From the NCBI RefSeq assembly GCF_030812595.1, contig NZ_JAUSSZ010000003.1:124001-188000 (forward strand): 64,000 nt of DNA, written 5' to 3'. The DNA comes from Arthrobacter bambusae. Its GTDB lineage: Bacteria; Actinomycetota; Actinomycetes; Actinomycetales; Micrococcaceae. Positions 8,115 to 16,919 of the stretch are shown here, piece by piece. The notes beneath the pieces were generated by a model that was not told the DNA's origin, did not search any database, and saw only the letters and a list, made by a program, of their open reading frames with translations. Each line of letters starts with the position of its first letter. The stretch's first letter is position 1. The translations under genes and the position numbers were made by a program.

Positions 8115-10631
8115 TTATCGTGCTTTCGGTGTCAGTTCCCTTTCCGGGAGGCGCGTGGTGGCGTTCAGCCAGGTCGTGATACGGTCCGGGGGCAGTGGTT
8201 TGCTCCAGAAGTAGCCTTGGGCGAGGCGCACGCCCAGGCGGCGCAGTTCGGCGAGTTGATCGCTGGTTTCCACGCCTTCTGCGATGACCTCCAGCTTGAG
8301 GCTGTCGGCCATGCCGAGGACGAGCTCTATGATCGTCGCTCCATGGGGGTCGCTTCCGAGTTCCTCAACGAAGGTCCTGTCGATTTTCAGTGTCCGGGCA
8401 GAGAGCCATTTGAGATAGCTCAGTGAGGAGTAGCCGGTCCCGAAGTCGTCGATGGACAACCCGACGCCGATGGCGGAGAGCCGCTGCAGGGTTTCCTTGG
8501 GCAGATCAGGCTGATCCATCAGTATGGTTTCGGTGATTTCCAGGTTCACCGCCGATGGGTCGATGCCGGAACCGGTGATGGCCGCCTCAACAACCCGGGG
8601 GAAATCCCCCGCTACCAGTTGACGTCCTGAAATGTTCACCGCCGCGAAGACCTCCGCGGCGCCCGGGAGCTGCTGCCGCCATTGCTGCACTTGCCGCAGT
8701 GACTCCTGGAGCACCCAGGTGCCGATTGGGACGATCAGCCCGGTCTCTTCGGCAATCGGAATGAACGTGTCAGGCATGATCAGGCCGAGTTCGCTATGGT
8801 GCCAGCGCAGCAATGCTTCGAAACCGACGGTGGCTTCGGTGGTGAGGTCGATGATCGGCTGGTAGTTCAGGCCTAGCTCCCCGCGGTCCAGGGCAAGCCT
8901 CAGATCCGATTCCAGGTCCAGTCGCCCGGTGGCCCGCCCGGTCATTCGCGCGTCGTAAACGGCCGAGGAGTCCCCGCCAGCAGCCTTGGCCCGATACATG
9001 GCCGCATCCGCCCCGCGCAGCATTGATTCGGCGGTATCGTCGAGCCTTGCAAAGGCAATGCCGACGCTAAGGTTGAGGTAAATTCGCCGCCCTTCGACTT
9101 CGAACGGGTCCTTGGTGCATCCCCTGATCCGTTCGGCCAAGGTCCTCGCTCCGCGCATCAGCAGGTTCGCACACACGACGACGAACTCATCTCCCCCGAA
9201 CCTGCCCACCGTGTCCCCGTCACGGACCGCCCGGCCGAGCCGTTCCCCGAGGATCGTCAGAATCGTATCGCCGGCTCCATGTCCGATGCCGTCATTGATC
9301 AGCTTGAACCGGTCAATGTCCACGAACATCACCACAGGGCTCCCCTGCTGGTCAAGGAGGCCTTGGAGGACGTCGGTGATCAGATACCTGTTCGGCAGGC
9401 CGGTCAGCGCATCGTAGCGTGCCTGGTGCTCCAGTATTTGCGCCGCGTTCTTGCGTTCGGTGATGTCCAGGACCGTGTCCAGGAACCGGCGCGATTGCCC
9501 GTCCGGACTGTCCAGGCTCCGGATCCGCGAATGCAGCCATCGCTGTTGCCCGTCAGGCCGGATGATCCGATACTCGAAATCCGCCGATTCCAGCCCGTCC
9601 TCAAGACTCTTCCACACCTGACGGACTACATCGCGGTCCTCAGGATGCGTCAGCTCGGACAGTGAGCCAAGGGTGGCCCGGTAGCCGGCCGGCAGCCCGA
9701 AAATCCTGGCATATTCTTCGGAGTGCCAGATCTCCCCGGTAGCGATGGTATGTTCGATGCTCCCGACGTGCGCCATCTCCTGCGCGGCGAGGAGTCGCTC
9801 CCGCTCGGCTGCTGCCTCGCCTTTCAACTGCTGGATCACGGTAACGTCCCGCGCGATGGCAGAGGCTCCGACCTGCGCGCCGTCCTGGTCATACACCGGG
9901 GACACCGTCAGTTCAACATCGATCACGGACCCGTCCTTGCACCGCCAACGCGTCTGGAGCCCGGTCACAAATGAACCTTGCCCTATGCGCGTGGCGACTT
10001 CATCACCAAAGCCTCCCGCATCACGGATGGCCAGAAAGCGATAACTTTGCCCGACCGCTTCCACGGAACTCCAACCGAGCATCCTAAAAGCGCCCGCGTT
10101 CCAGCTGGTGATCTTCCCGGTAAGGTCAGCGCCAATGATGGCATCCCCAGAGGACTCCACCATTGCCGACAGCCGGCGCAGGATCGCCTCGGTGTGCTTC
10201 CTGTCAGTGATGTCCTTCGAGATCGCCACGACGGACACGGGCACCGTATGCCGGCCGCGGATCGGGCTGACCGTGGCATGTACCGGGAACTCACGACCCG
10301 AACGGTCACGCATCCACAACTCCCCGGACCAGTCCCCGCCATTGGCCACCCGGTGCGCTATCTCACGCCCCGCCGCCCCCCGCTCCCGCATCTCCGGACC
10401 CCCGAAAACCCCCAGATCCGTCACCTTCGCACCCAGCACCTCGGCCGAGCCAAACCCATACAAACGCTCAGACGCCCGGTTCCAGTACGTAATCCGCCAC
10501 TGACCATCCATACCGATCACGGACTGACCAATCTCATCCAGCAGCAACGACTGCATGACCAGATCATCATGAAATTCCCCAGCCAACTGACCCCCGACCC
10601 GACGACCGTCCAACACTGTGTCCGAAGTCAA
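8115..10631 (-). CDS. PAS-PAS-PAS-GGDEF-EAL cyclic-di-GMP enzyme
   Basis: 838-aa cytoplasmic signalling protein with no membrane segment. Three PAS/PAC modules occupy about residues 30-150, 155-275 and 290-400 (WRITYWNRASERLYGF; KITSWNAGAFRMLGWS; EYARIFGLPAGYR). The GGDEF domain (about 405-565) has an intact GGDEF active site and an RxxD inhibitory site (RDGD) five residues before it. The EAL domain (about 585-830) has EALLRW, NISGRQL, ETILMD, DDFGTG, KIDRTFV and EGVET, so both synthase and phosphodiesterase look catalytically competent. The annotated start is a TTG with no clear ribosome binding site; a GTG five codons in is an alternative. The input signal to the PAS domains is unknown. It may set biofilm or motility state. 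Confidence 0.93.
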   Translation of the reverse strand: MTSDTVLDGRRVGGQLAGEFHDDLVMQSLLLDEIGQSVIGMDGQWRITYWNRASERLYGFGSAEVLGAKVTDLGVFGGPEMRERGAAGREIAHRVANGGDWSGELWMRDRSGREFPVHATVSPIRGRHTVPVSVVAISKDITDRKHTEAILRRLSAMVESSGDAIIGADLTGKITSWNAGAFRMLGWSSVEAVGQSYRFLAIRDAGGFGDEVATRIGQGSFVTGLQTRWRCKDGSVIDVELTVSPVYDQDGAQVGASAIARDVTVIQQLKGEAAAERERLLAAQEMAHVGSIEHTIATGEIWHSEEYARIFGLPAGYRATLGSLSELTHPEDRDVVRQVWKSLEDGLESADFEYRIIRPDGQQRWLHSRIRSLDSPDGQSRRFLDTVLDITERKNAAQILEHQARYDALTGLPNRYLITDVLQGLLDQQGSPVVMFVDIDRFKLINDGIGHGAGDTILTILGERLGRAVRDGDTVGRFGGDEFVVVCANLLMRGARTLAERIRGCTKDPFEVEGRRIYLNLSVGIAFARLDDTAESMLRGADAAMYRAKAAGGDSSAVYDARMTGRATGRLDLESDLRLALDRGELGLNYQPIIDLTTEATVGFEALLRWHHSELGLIMPDTFIPIAEETGLIVPIGTWVLQESLRQVQQWRQQLPGAAEVFAAVNISGRQLVAGDFPRVVEAAITGSGIDPSAVNLEITETILMDQPDLPKETLQRLSAIGVGLSIDDFGTGYSSLSYLKWLSARTLKIDRTFVEELGSDPHGATIIELVLGMADSLKLEVIAEGVETSDQLAELRRLGVRLAQGYFWSKPLPPDRITTWLNATTRLPERELTPKAR

Positions 10632-11067
10632 TCAGCGAGCTGACCCATCCTGCAAGGGGATCCACCGGACATCAGCGAGAAAAGAAACCGGAAAACGGCT
10701 GGGAACGCGGCCTACCCTCCGCATCGACGCGAAAGACACAGCAGCGACGCCTTCCCGACTCTGATTTCCCGCCCATCCCGGTATAGGCGTTCTCCATGCA
10801 GGCCATTCTTTCAGGCCACGCATTCATGACTGGAGACCGATGCCTCTCCCCTGCCATCGAACTCCAGCTTTACGGAATCTCCATCATCGGCGTTAAGTGC
10901 TAGTTATCTAGCACTTATGTCACCGCGCCGTTCTGTGTGTCGAATCCCGACCAGGCCCACGTCGACTTCGTCAAACCCCACTCAAGCACCCGATGCGACT
11001 GAGCTGCCGGGTCACCCGTCGGCCATATCCGCCCGTTTTTCGGCGGATACTACGGATAATGAGGCTC
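10632..11067. other. Intergenic region between the c-di-GMP gene and tetR
   Basis: About 435 bases without a convincing gene. Two short leftward ORFs (10632-10823, 10672-10857) have no ribosome binding site and no recognisable family. The region holds the 10-base-arm palindrome at 10894-10917 and presumably the promoters of both divergent genes. Confidence 0.5.
10894..10917. promoter_or_regulatory. Palindromic operator candidate for the TetR regulator
   Basis: TAAGTGCTAG-TTAT-CTAGCACTTA: perfect 10-base arms around a four-base spacer. It lies about 150 bases upstream of the tetR start. Size and symmetry are those expected for a TetR dimer or dimer-pair site. Autoregulation of the tetR-GNAT pair is the inferred role. 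Confidence 0.6.
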
Positions 11068-11667
11068 ATGCCCCGCCAGGTTGATCATCAACAGCGTCGC
11101 GAGGAAATCTCCGCCGCGGTGTGGCAGGTCGTTGCCGCTTCAGGGCTGGAAGGCTTGACCTTGCGCGCCGTCGCGGCCGCGGCGCATTGCACGACCGGTA
11201 TGGTCGCGCACTATTTCCGGGACAAAAGGGCACTGCTGGCCCACGCCCGGTCACTGATGCACGTCCGCATGGCCGAACGGATCGACGCGATGCCTTCACG
11301 AAGCGATGCCCGCGACACCTTGTATGACGTAGCCGAGCAGGCATTGCCGCTGGACGATGAGCGCACCCTGGAAGCAGTCGTCTGGTCCTATTTCCAGCTA
11401 TCGAACCGCCACGATCCGGAACTACTGCGGGAACACACCCTCAGCCACGCGTCCTGGATCGAACGCCTCACCGCTCTTGCACGAACCACGTACGGGCCCG
11501 GCCCCGCAGCCGGGGAGCTGAAACAGCGGATCCGGGCCCTTGTCGTGTGCCTGGACGGGCTCGCCCTGAATGCCATCACGGACCCTGACGCCTACCCGCC
11601 GGAGCTCCAACGGAGCATCCTGCACACCCAGCTCGACCTCATCCTGGAAAGGAAACCACACCAGTGA
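11068..11667 (+). CDS. TetR-family transcriptional regulator
   Basis: 199 aa from ATG 11068 (MPRQVDHQQRREEI); an ATG three codons upstream at 11059 is equally in frame. The N-terminal helix-turn-helix (about residues 10-55, GLEGLTLRAVAAAAHCTTGMVAHYF) is classical TetR, and the C-terminal domain (YFQLSNRHDPELL...ELKQRIRALVVCLDGLALNAI) is of the TetR_C type seen in BetI/YcdC-like regulators. Its stop overlaps the GTG of the following acetyltransferase by four bases, so the two are translationally coupled. A strong palindrome upstream is a likely operator. The ligand is unknown. Confidence 0.92.
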   Translation: MPRQVDHQQRREEISAAVWQVVAASGLEGLTLRAVAAAAHCTTGMVAHYFRDKRALLAHARSLMHVRMAERIDAMPSRSDARDTLYDVAEQALPLDDERTLEAVVWSYFQLSNRHDPELLREHTLSHASWIERLTALARTTYGPGPAAGELKQRIRALVVCLDGLALNAITDPDAYPPELQRSILHTQLDLILERKPHQ

Positions 11668-12131
11668 CCGTACCCGTCATCACCGCCACCAACGCCCAAG
11701 ACCCGCGGATCCAGGGCCTTGTCGCCGAACTCGACGCCGACCTTAGCGCCAGATACCCCGACGAACCCTGCACCGGTGGACTGCACGTTCACCCCGGCAT
11801 CCGCTTCCTCCTCGCTGAAATCGACGGATCGCCGATCGGCTGCTGCGCCATCCAGCCATTGCCCGACGGAGCCGCCGAACTCAAACGCATGTACGTCGCA
11901 CTACAGGCACGCGGCCGCGGCGTCGCTGCCACCCTGCTCGAGCACGCCGAAAAAACCGCCACGGCCCTCGGCCACGCCGAGATCAGGCTCGAAACAGGGA
12001 TCCACCAACCCGAAGCGATCGCCCTCTACACCCGCGCCAGCTACACCCCGATCCCGAACTACCCGCCATACCAGGACAAACAACTCAGCCGCTGCTACAC
12101 CAAACACCTCAACACGACCCCACATCGCTGA
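11664..12131 (+). CDS. GNAT-family N-acetyltransferase
   Basis: 155 aa, start GTG at 11664 inside the tetR stop (GTGA overlap). GNAT features: LLAEIDGSPIGCCAIQPL (strands beta2-beta4), ELKRMYVALQARGRGVAATLLEHAE with the acetyl-CoA pyrophosphate-binding R-G-R-G-V-A loop (motif A), and EAIALYTRASYTPIPNY (motif B). It transfers an acetyl group from acetyl-CoA to an unknown amine substrate. Coupling to TetR suggests an inducible detoxification or modification function. Confidence 0.9.
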   Translation: MTVPVITATNAQDPRIQGLVAELDADLSARYPDEPCTGGLHVHPGIRFLLAEIDGSPIGCCAIQPLPDGAAELKRMYVALQARGRGVAATLLEHAEKTATALGHAEIRLETGIHQPEAIALYTRASYTPIPNYPPYQDKQLSRCYTKHLNTTPHR

Positions 12132-12163
12132 CACCGAGCCGTATGGCCGCTCAAAACCCGTGA

Positions 12164-12385
12164 CTACCCTCCGCGGTCCAAGAGCCAGGACGAATCCGTG
12201 TCCGCGTCCTGGCGCCGTCGCAGTGTCCTCACCAGCAGGATGAATGGCAGCAATATCAGCTGAAGTACTCCGGCAGCGATCAGTAGGGCGACGAGCAAAA
12301 CGAGGTCCGGAAGGTAAAGGAGGAAAACGCCTGCCATGGAGGCCAGATACCCGAGGATGAACCCGAAGATCGTGGAGGTATCCAT
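12164..12385 (-). CDS. Small two-helix membrane protein
   Basis: 73 aa from ATG 12385 (MDTSTIFGFIL), preceded by TTGGGAGCAATC with GGAG at suitable spacing; a TTG four codons upstream is an alternative. Two hydrophobic helices (IFGFILGYLASMAGVFLLYL and LVLLVALLIAAGVLQLILLPFILLV) are followed by a basic and then acidic tail. Small proteins of this shape are common in Arthrobacter but unnamed. It is convergent with the GNAT gene (32 bases between the stops). Confidence 0.6.
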   Translation of the reverse strand: MDTSTIFGFILGYLASMAGVFLLYLPDLVLLVALLIAAGVLQLILLPFILLVRTLRRRQDADTDSSWLLDRGG

Positions 12386-13087
12386 GATTGCTCCCAAGAA
12401 TCGGTCACCCGGTTGTTGGTGACAGATGCATTATTGCCACTCAGTTTCGTGCCCGACTTTTCGTACGGACCCTATGGGGTGGTTTTAGTGACGGGCTCGC
12501 CTAGGTCTCAACCTCCGCCGCGACGCAGGGCTCTGATCTCGGACGGAACGGGCCCGCCACCACCTGTGAAGTCGCCACGACCTGTGAGACCGGGCGTTGG
12601 TGGGGTCCGGGGCAGATGGCGCGGAAGCGTCCAGAGACGAGGCCGCCTTCGGCGGCCCAGCTCCAGAAGGACGACGACAGTGCTTCCGATGCCCGCCAAA
12701 GCACCGCCAAGTATGCGGGAGACCGCCTGAGCCGTGTTCATGGCGGAAATGTCTGGGAACGTGCGGGGCACACCACGGGTACTTTCCCTCGCGCCGTGCT
12801 GGTCAGCATTGGTGGACATGATGCCCTGGCTCTTGATCGCTAGCGTTGGTGACTGCATAACTCAGTGGATAAATTTTCCGTCTATCAGCGCAGGGAGGCA
12901 AGGGAGAGCTCCCCAATCTAAACTGACACGCTTCCATCCCGTTTTGTCCCAATTTCCTGGCCCTTCCCACATCTCGCTGGCCAACAGGATTGCGACCGGA
13001 CGGCGTGTCGTCTCTGTCACCTGACCGAAGTACGAAGCGCTGCGCGTTCCGGTGGACTTCAGAACACATTCTGATTAGTGTTGAAGA
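12386..13087. other. Gene-poor stretch before the toxin-antitoxin pair
   Basis: About 700 bases with only weak ORFs. The best is a leftward frame at 12508-12819 that would encode a protein with one hydrophobic helix (ILGGALAGIGSTVVVLLEL) and a Pro/Gly/Arg-rich tail. It lacks a clear ribosome binding site and is annotated separately at low confidence. Nothing else is recognised. Confidence 0.45.
12508..12819 (-). CDS. Doubtful small membrane protein
   Basis: A possible 103-aa product from ATG 12819 (MSTNADQHGARES...), or 77 aa from a later ATG at 12741 (MNTAQAVSRILGG). One hydrophobic helix is followed by arginine-rich and proline/glycine-rich low-complexity sequence. No family match comes to mind and the Shine-Dalgarno signal is poor. 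It could be a lineage-specific small protein or chance open frame in GC-rich DNA. Confidence 0.25.
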   Translation of the reverse strand: MSTNADQHGARESTRGVPRTFPDISAMNTAQAVSRILGGALAGIGSTVVVLLELGRRRRPRLWTLPRHLPRTPPTPGLTGRGDFTGGGGPVPSEIRALRRGGG

Positions 13088-13543
13088 ATGAGCCAAGCGG
13101 TAAGTCCCCGAACGACGTTCCAGTCTTCTGAGCTGAGTCGCGCTTCTGCCGATGTCTTCGCCGCGGCCGCCGATCATCCTGTCCAGGTCACCCGTCGCGA
13201 TGGCGAATCCTTGGTTCTGATGTCCGAGAGCGCGGACAAGGCCCGAGCCTCGCTGCTGGAACTCGCCGCACAGCTGATCGCGGTGACCAGCAGCACGGAC
13301 GGAAGCCTTGCCAGCCGCATGGGCGACCGCTTTCCATGGATGCTGGCGTTGAGCCCGGACGATCAGGAGCGCTGCGCCGCCGATATTGTCAGGGCGGCAC
13401 GAGCATCGTTCGCGACCAACCAGCCGCACCTGGCCATCATGGAAGTCAATGCCTGGCGTGAAACTGCAGCCGCGATAGCCGCTGGCCTCGGCAGGGAACC
13501 TCTGGAGTGGCTTGATGACGCCGAGACCGTCGAGCGTCCGTAG
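13088..13543 (+). CDS. Phd/YefM-like antitoxin
   Basis: 151 aa. The N-terminal 60 residues (SELSRASADVFAAAADHPVQVTRRDGESLVLMSE) have the Phd/YefM DNA-binding fold signature: an S-R-N/A-x-x-x-V-F helix, then the H/P-V-x-V-T-R-R-D-G strand pair. The C-terminal extension would bind and neutralise the toxin. The next gene starts three bases after the stop, the usual antitoxin-toxin order. The complex is expected to autorepress the operon. The antitoxin is longer than canonical Phd (about 75-90 aa), as in other actinobacterial pairs of this type. Confidence 0.8.
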   Translation: MSQAVSPRTTFQSSELSRASADVFAAAADHPVQVTRRDGESLVLMSESADKARASLLELAAQLIAVTSSTDGSLASRMGDRFPWMLALSPDDQERCAADIVRAARASFATNQPHLAIMEVNAWRETAAAIAAGLGREPLEWLDDAETVERP

Positions 13544-13546
13544 GGT

Positions 13547-13891
13547 ATGGCCAAAAACGAAAAAGTCGAGCGGCCGACAAAGAAAAGCGATTACGAACTC
13601 CGTTTCGCGTCAGCCCAAGCGAAGCGCGGCTGGATCGATCTGAAAGCGACGATCAGGAACCCGTTGGTGGACTCCTGGGAATTTTTGACTCGGACTCCGC
13701 TGCTCGAGACGACCACAAATTACCGTTTGCGCGGTGAGCTGGGCGTGGTGTCCAGGGACGGAGCGACTCATGAGCGGTGGCAGCACAAGCCGACCCTCAA
13801 AGGTGATGCCCGCATCTGGTTCTATGTTGTGGACCAGGTGGTTTTCCTGAAACAGGTCCATACCAGCCATCCCCATCAGACCAAGACGTAA
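13547..13891 (+). CDS. RelE/ParE-like toxin of a type II toxin-antitoxin pair
   Basis: 114 aa, ATG three bases after the antitoxin stop. The C-terminal segment (GDARIWFYVVDQVVFLKQVHTSHPHQTK) resembles the terminal strands of RelE/ParE-fold toxins (R-I-x-Y-x-V-D-x-x-V-x-L). The central WIDLKATIRNPLVDSWEFLTRTP helix is shared with the truncated copy at 7850-8083. RelE-type toxins cleave mRNA on the ribosome and ParE-type ones poison gyrase; the sequence does not show which. The N-terminus is lysine-rich (KNEKVERPTKKSD). Confidence 0.7.
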   Translation: MAKNEKVERPTKKSDYELRFASAQAKRGWIDLKATIRNPLVDSWEFLTRTPLLETTTNYRLRGELGVVSRDGATHERWQHKPTLKGDARIWFYVVDQVVFLKQVHTSHPHQTKT

Positions 13892-13987
13892 CAGCGCAGC
13901 CGGGCGGTCGGAAAGCGTGCCCCCTTGGCCGAATGCTTGCCACTTTAAGGAGTTCGACGGCGGACCTTGTTCCGGAGTATCTGAGCT

Positions 13988-14554
13988 ATGACTACCGCTG
14001 CACGTTCCGTGGCGTGCCGGGGGGTTCGCCATGACCCGGACGATTACCCGATGTTCTGGACCGTAAAGGTCAAGGGCCGAGTCTGGGACGGGGAGGATGA
14101 CGGCGGCGACGGCACGGAGGTGTCCGTCGGGGAGGCCGAGCTGTACATCGTGCCCGACGCCGGGACCATTGACCTGTTCCTGACCCTGGACGCGGTGAAC
14201 CAGGAGGTGGCAAACGTCGGTGAAATGCTGACGATCAATCGCCCGGACCTGATCGATGACATGAGTCTCGGTGGGGACCTGATGATCCTGTCGTGGCTGA
14301 AAGTGGCGCCGAAATTCCGCGGAAACAAACTCGGCCACGTGATCCTGAATGCGATCCTCAGCACGATCGGCAGGTCATCGGTCAAAGTCATTCTGGAAGC
14401 CACTCCCGCCCTCACCGACAATGGCCCCATGGAAGGCAGCCCGGAGCACGTTGCCGGGAAGGCCGCACTGCGACGGTACTGGGAAAGGTTCGGCTTCCAG
14501 CCCGCCCACGGCGACTACCTGGTCTTCGACGGCCTCGCCGACGACTTGGACTGA
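13988..14554 (+). CDS. GNAT-like acetyltransferase, hypothetical
   Basis: 188 aa, ATG preceded by a GGAG. The central segment (LSWLKVAPKFRGNKLGHVILNAILSTIG) looks like GNAT motif A with the R-G-x-x-L-G acetyl-CoA loop. The C-terminal part (AALRRYWERFGFQPAHGDYLVFDG) is the usual W-x-R-F-G-F ending of GNAT enzymes. The N-terminal 90 residues are acidic (WDGEDDGGDGTEVSVGEAEL) and specific to this subfamily. Located just downstream of the toxin-antitoxin pair; some GNAT proteins are toxins, but no antitoxin partner is adjacent here. Confidence 0.65.
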   Translation: MTTAARSVACRGVRHDPDDYPMFWTVKVKGRVWDGEDDGGDGTEVSVGEAELYIVPDAGTIDLFLTLDAVNQEVANVGEMLTINRPDLIDDMSLGGDLMILSWLKVAPKFRGNKLGHVILNAILSTIGRSSVKVILEATPALTDNGPMEGSPEHVAGKAALRRYWERFGFQPAHGDYLVFDGLADDLD

Positions 14555-14648
14555 CCGGGGTGCCCCACTACCCCGCACGGGAGGGGCCTTGATGTTCCGC
14601 TGCGACGCCCTGACACTCGATCTCACACATCAAGGGTTGGAGGCAGCC

Positions 14649-15214
14649 ATGGCAGGTCAGCGCATCGGCTACGTGCGCGTCAGGACCTTGGATCAGAACG
14701 AGCGGCGCCAGCTCGAAGACCAGGTACTGGACCGGGTGTTCACCGACAAAGCCTCCGGCCGGGATACCGTCCGGCCTCAGCTTGCTGAGCTGCTGCGCTT
14801 TGCCCGCGACGGAGACACGGTCGTCGTGCACAGCATGGACCGGCTCGCACGGAACCTCGATGACCTGCGGGCCCTGGTCCAGGGTCTGACCCGGCGAGGG
14901 GTGAGGGTGGAGTTCGTTAAAGAGAGCCTGGTATCACCGGCAAGGATTCGTCGATGGTCAACCTGATGCTCTCCGTCATGGGCGCCTTCGCCGAGTTCGA
15001 ACGAGCCCTGATTCGGGAACGCCAACGCGAAGGCATCGCCGTGGCCAAGCAACGCGGAGCGTACAAGGGACGGAAAAAGACCCTGACCCCGGAACGGGCA
15101 GCCGAACTGGTCCAGCGCGCCGGCTTCGGTGTTCCGAAAGTCATCCTTGCCGGCGACTACGGCATCAGCAGGGAAACGGTCTACCAGTACCTGCGCCAAG
15201 CCAGCCCGGAGTGA
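14649..15214 (+). pseudogene. tnpR: Tn3-type serine resolvase, inactivated (frameshift and lost catalytic Ser)
   Basis: The product would be a 188-aa resolvase/invertase: MAGQRIGYVRVRTLDQN, VFTDKASG, DTVVVHSMDRLARNLDDLRALV, then, in another frame, MVNLMLSVMGAFAEFERALIRERQREGIA, KQRGAYKGRKK and a helix-turn-helix (YGISRETVYQYLRQ). Two lesions are visible. One base is missing near 14934 (CTG GTA T-C ACC), so the reading frame breaks between the catalytic and C-terminal parts. Also codon 12, which should encode the nucleophilic serine of V-R-V-S-T, is AGG (Arg) at 14682-14684. Either lesion alone would abolish recombination. No transposase, res site or terminal repeat was recognised nearby. Confidence 0.88.
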
Positions 15215-15462
15215 TTCCCGTTCCCCGCCCCCCGGCCGTTCTTGGCTGAGTCCCTGGGCAGACCCGGCAAATAGCCGCATCCGCAGGCTCACCCACAGCG
15301 CGACGGAACATCCGTTATCGGCTCATGGAAATAAGCTTTGGGGGAGGGGCTCCGGGCCAGCCACGGACTCAAGGCGACCTGTAGTAGAGAGCCGGTGCCG
15401 TTCCGCCGCTGCTGCCGCGGCACTGCCCGCCCTGCAGCCCAACGGCCGGACACGTCGGCCAA

Positions 15463-16917
15463 TCAGCTCTCATCGTCCATTGAACCTATGGTGGGGATCG
15501 GCCGCGTGACCGGGCGTCCCTCCTGGATCAGCTTCCGCCTGCATAGCTGCCAAGCGACCGCGAGAATCAACAGCCAAACGGCGACGGCGAAAACGGCCGG
15601 GCGGGTGTCCTCGGCAACCAGTAGCGCGCTGATCACGAATATGTCGAAGACGATGAGTACCCGCGGCATCGCCACAGAGAACGGCATCTTGAATCGGGAG
15701 CGCGCGTGCCACTCCGGACGTATTCGGCGGTAGCGGATGTAGCTGACAGTCACAGTGGAGCGAATCAGGATGCCGAATACTGCACATGCTGTCGCGACGA
15801 GTGTGAAAACCCAGATGATGCTGTCACCCGCGTACAACATTGGGATCGCAAGGAGCATGACTGCAAAGTTTACGAGTACCGCGCCTCGCAGGACACCCTT
15901 TTGTGCCGGTCGGGCCAGGAAAGCAGGCGCATGTCCATCATGCGCCATGTTGAATAGCATGCGCGCGTTTGAGTAGAGGCCTGAATTTGCGCTCGATGCT
16001 GACGAGGTGATCACAACGAGATTGATGATGATCGCGGCGAGGCCGAGCCCGGCGTACAAGAATGTCGTCACGAATGGTGAGACGTCGGGACGGATCTGGT
16101 CCCAGGGTGTGACCGACATGATGATCGCAAGCGCGCCTACATAGAAAATGAGGATGCGGGCGACGATCGAATTTATCGCTTTTGGCACGTTCTTGCAGGG
16201 ATCCTTGGTTTCGGCGGCCGCCATGCCGACCAGTTCGATGCCGTTGAATGCAAAAATGCCCATTTGGAAGCCGGAGATGAAGCCCATGATTCCCATCGGA
16301 AACATCCCTCCGTGCTCCCAAAGGTTCGAAAACGACGCGGCCGTGTTTGATTCGGGGTTCCGAAAGCCAGTCAGTATGAGCACGAGGCCCGTGCTGATGA
16401 GTGCGAGGATTGCAACGACCTTGATGATCGAAAACCAGAACTCCGTTTCCCCGAAGAATTTGACGGGCTGCAAGTTGAGCGCAGTGAGGACGACTATCGT
16501 CACGAGCGCAGGAAGCCACCGGGGGATGTCTGCATTGAAGAAGGACACGTAGCCGACAATGCCGATGATGTCCGCGATGCACGCGACGATCCAAGCGAGC
16601 CAGTGCGTCCAGGAGAGCATGAATCCGGCCCAGGGGCCGATCAAGTCCTTTGCGATATCACCATAAGTCTTGTAATTGAGGTTCGACAGAAGGAGTTCGC
16701 CCATCGCACGCATCATGAAGAACAGCATGAAGCCGATGATGAGAAAGACGAAGATGACAGCGGGGCCTGACACGCTGATCATCTTTCCGGAGCCCATGAA
16801 CAGCCCAGTGCCGATTGCGCCGCCGATCGCAATGAGTTGAAGATGGCGGTTGCTAAGGCCACGTTCTAGATGTGGTCCCGCTTGGGTCTTGGCCGAAAAT
16901 GTGGTGACGTTCTGCAT
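15463..16917 (-). CDS. APC-family amino acid permease (CycA/GABA-permease type)
   Basis: 484-aa, about 12-helix proton-coupled amino acid transporter. Landmarks are the N-terminal GLSNRHLQLIAIGGAIGTGLFMGSG (helix 1 with the unwound G-A-I-G-T-G-L substrate loop), YGDIAKDLIGPWAGFMLSW, and FAFNGIELVGMAAAETKDP in helix 6, all diagnostic of the AAT group (D-Ser/D-Ala/Gly, GABA, Phe transporters). It starts three bases after the C26 hydrolase stop, so the two form one leftward operon. Codons here are less GC-rich than in neighbouring genes, suggesting a different origin. Substrate is probably an amino acid or a gamma-glutamyl compound. Confidence 0.92.
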   Translation of the reverse strand: MQNVTTFSAKTQAGPHLERGLSNRHLQLIAIGGAIGTGLFMGSGKMISVSGPAVIFVFLIIGFMLFFMMRAMGELLLSNLNYKTYGDIAKDLIGPWAGFMLSWTHWLAWIVACIADIIGIVGYVSFFNADIPRWLPALVTIVVLTALNLQPVKFFGETEFWFSIIKVVAILALISTGLVLILTGFRNPESNTAASFSNLWEHGGMFPMGIMGFISGFQMGIFAFNGIELVGMAAAETKDPCKNVPKAINSIVARILIFYVGALAIIMSVTPWDQIRPDVSPFVTTFLYAGLGLAAIIINLVVITSSASSANSGLYSNARMLFNMAHDGHAPAFLARPAQKGVLRGAVLVNFAVMLLAIPMLYAGDSIIWVFTLVATACAVFGILIRSTVTVSYIRYRRIRPEWHARSRFKMPFSVAMPRVLIVFDIFVISALLVAEDTRPAVFAVAVWLLILAVAWQLCRRKLIQEGRPVTRPIPTIGSMDDES

Positions 16918-16919
16918 TG

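Noticed and set aside
14554..14649. Tn3 res site or terminal repeat next to the resolvase
   Set aside because: GGGGTGCCCC-like bases are present but no convincing 38-bp repeat or pair of subsites is seen.
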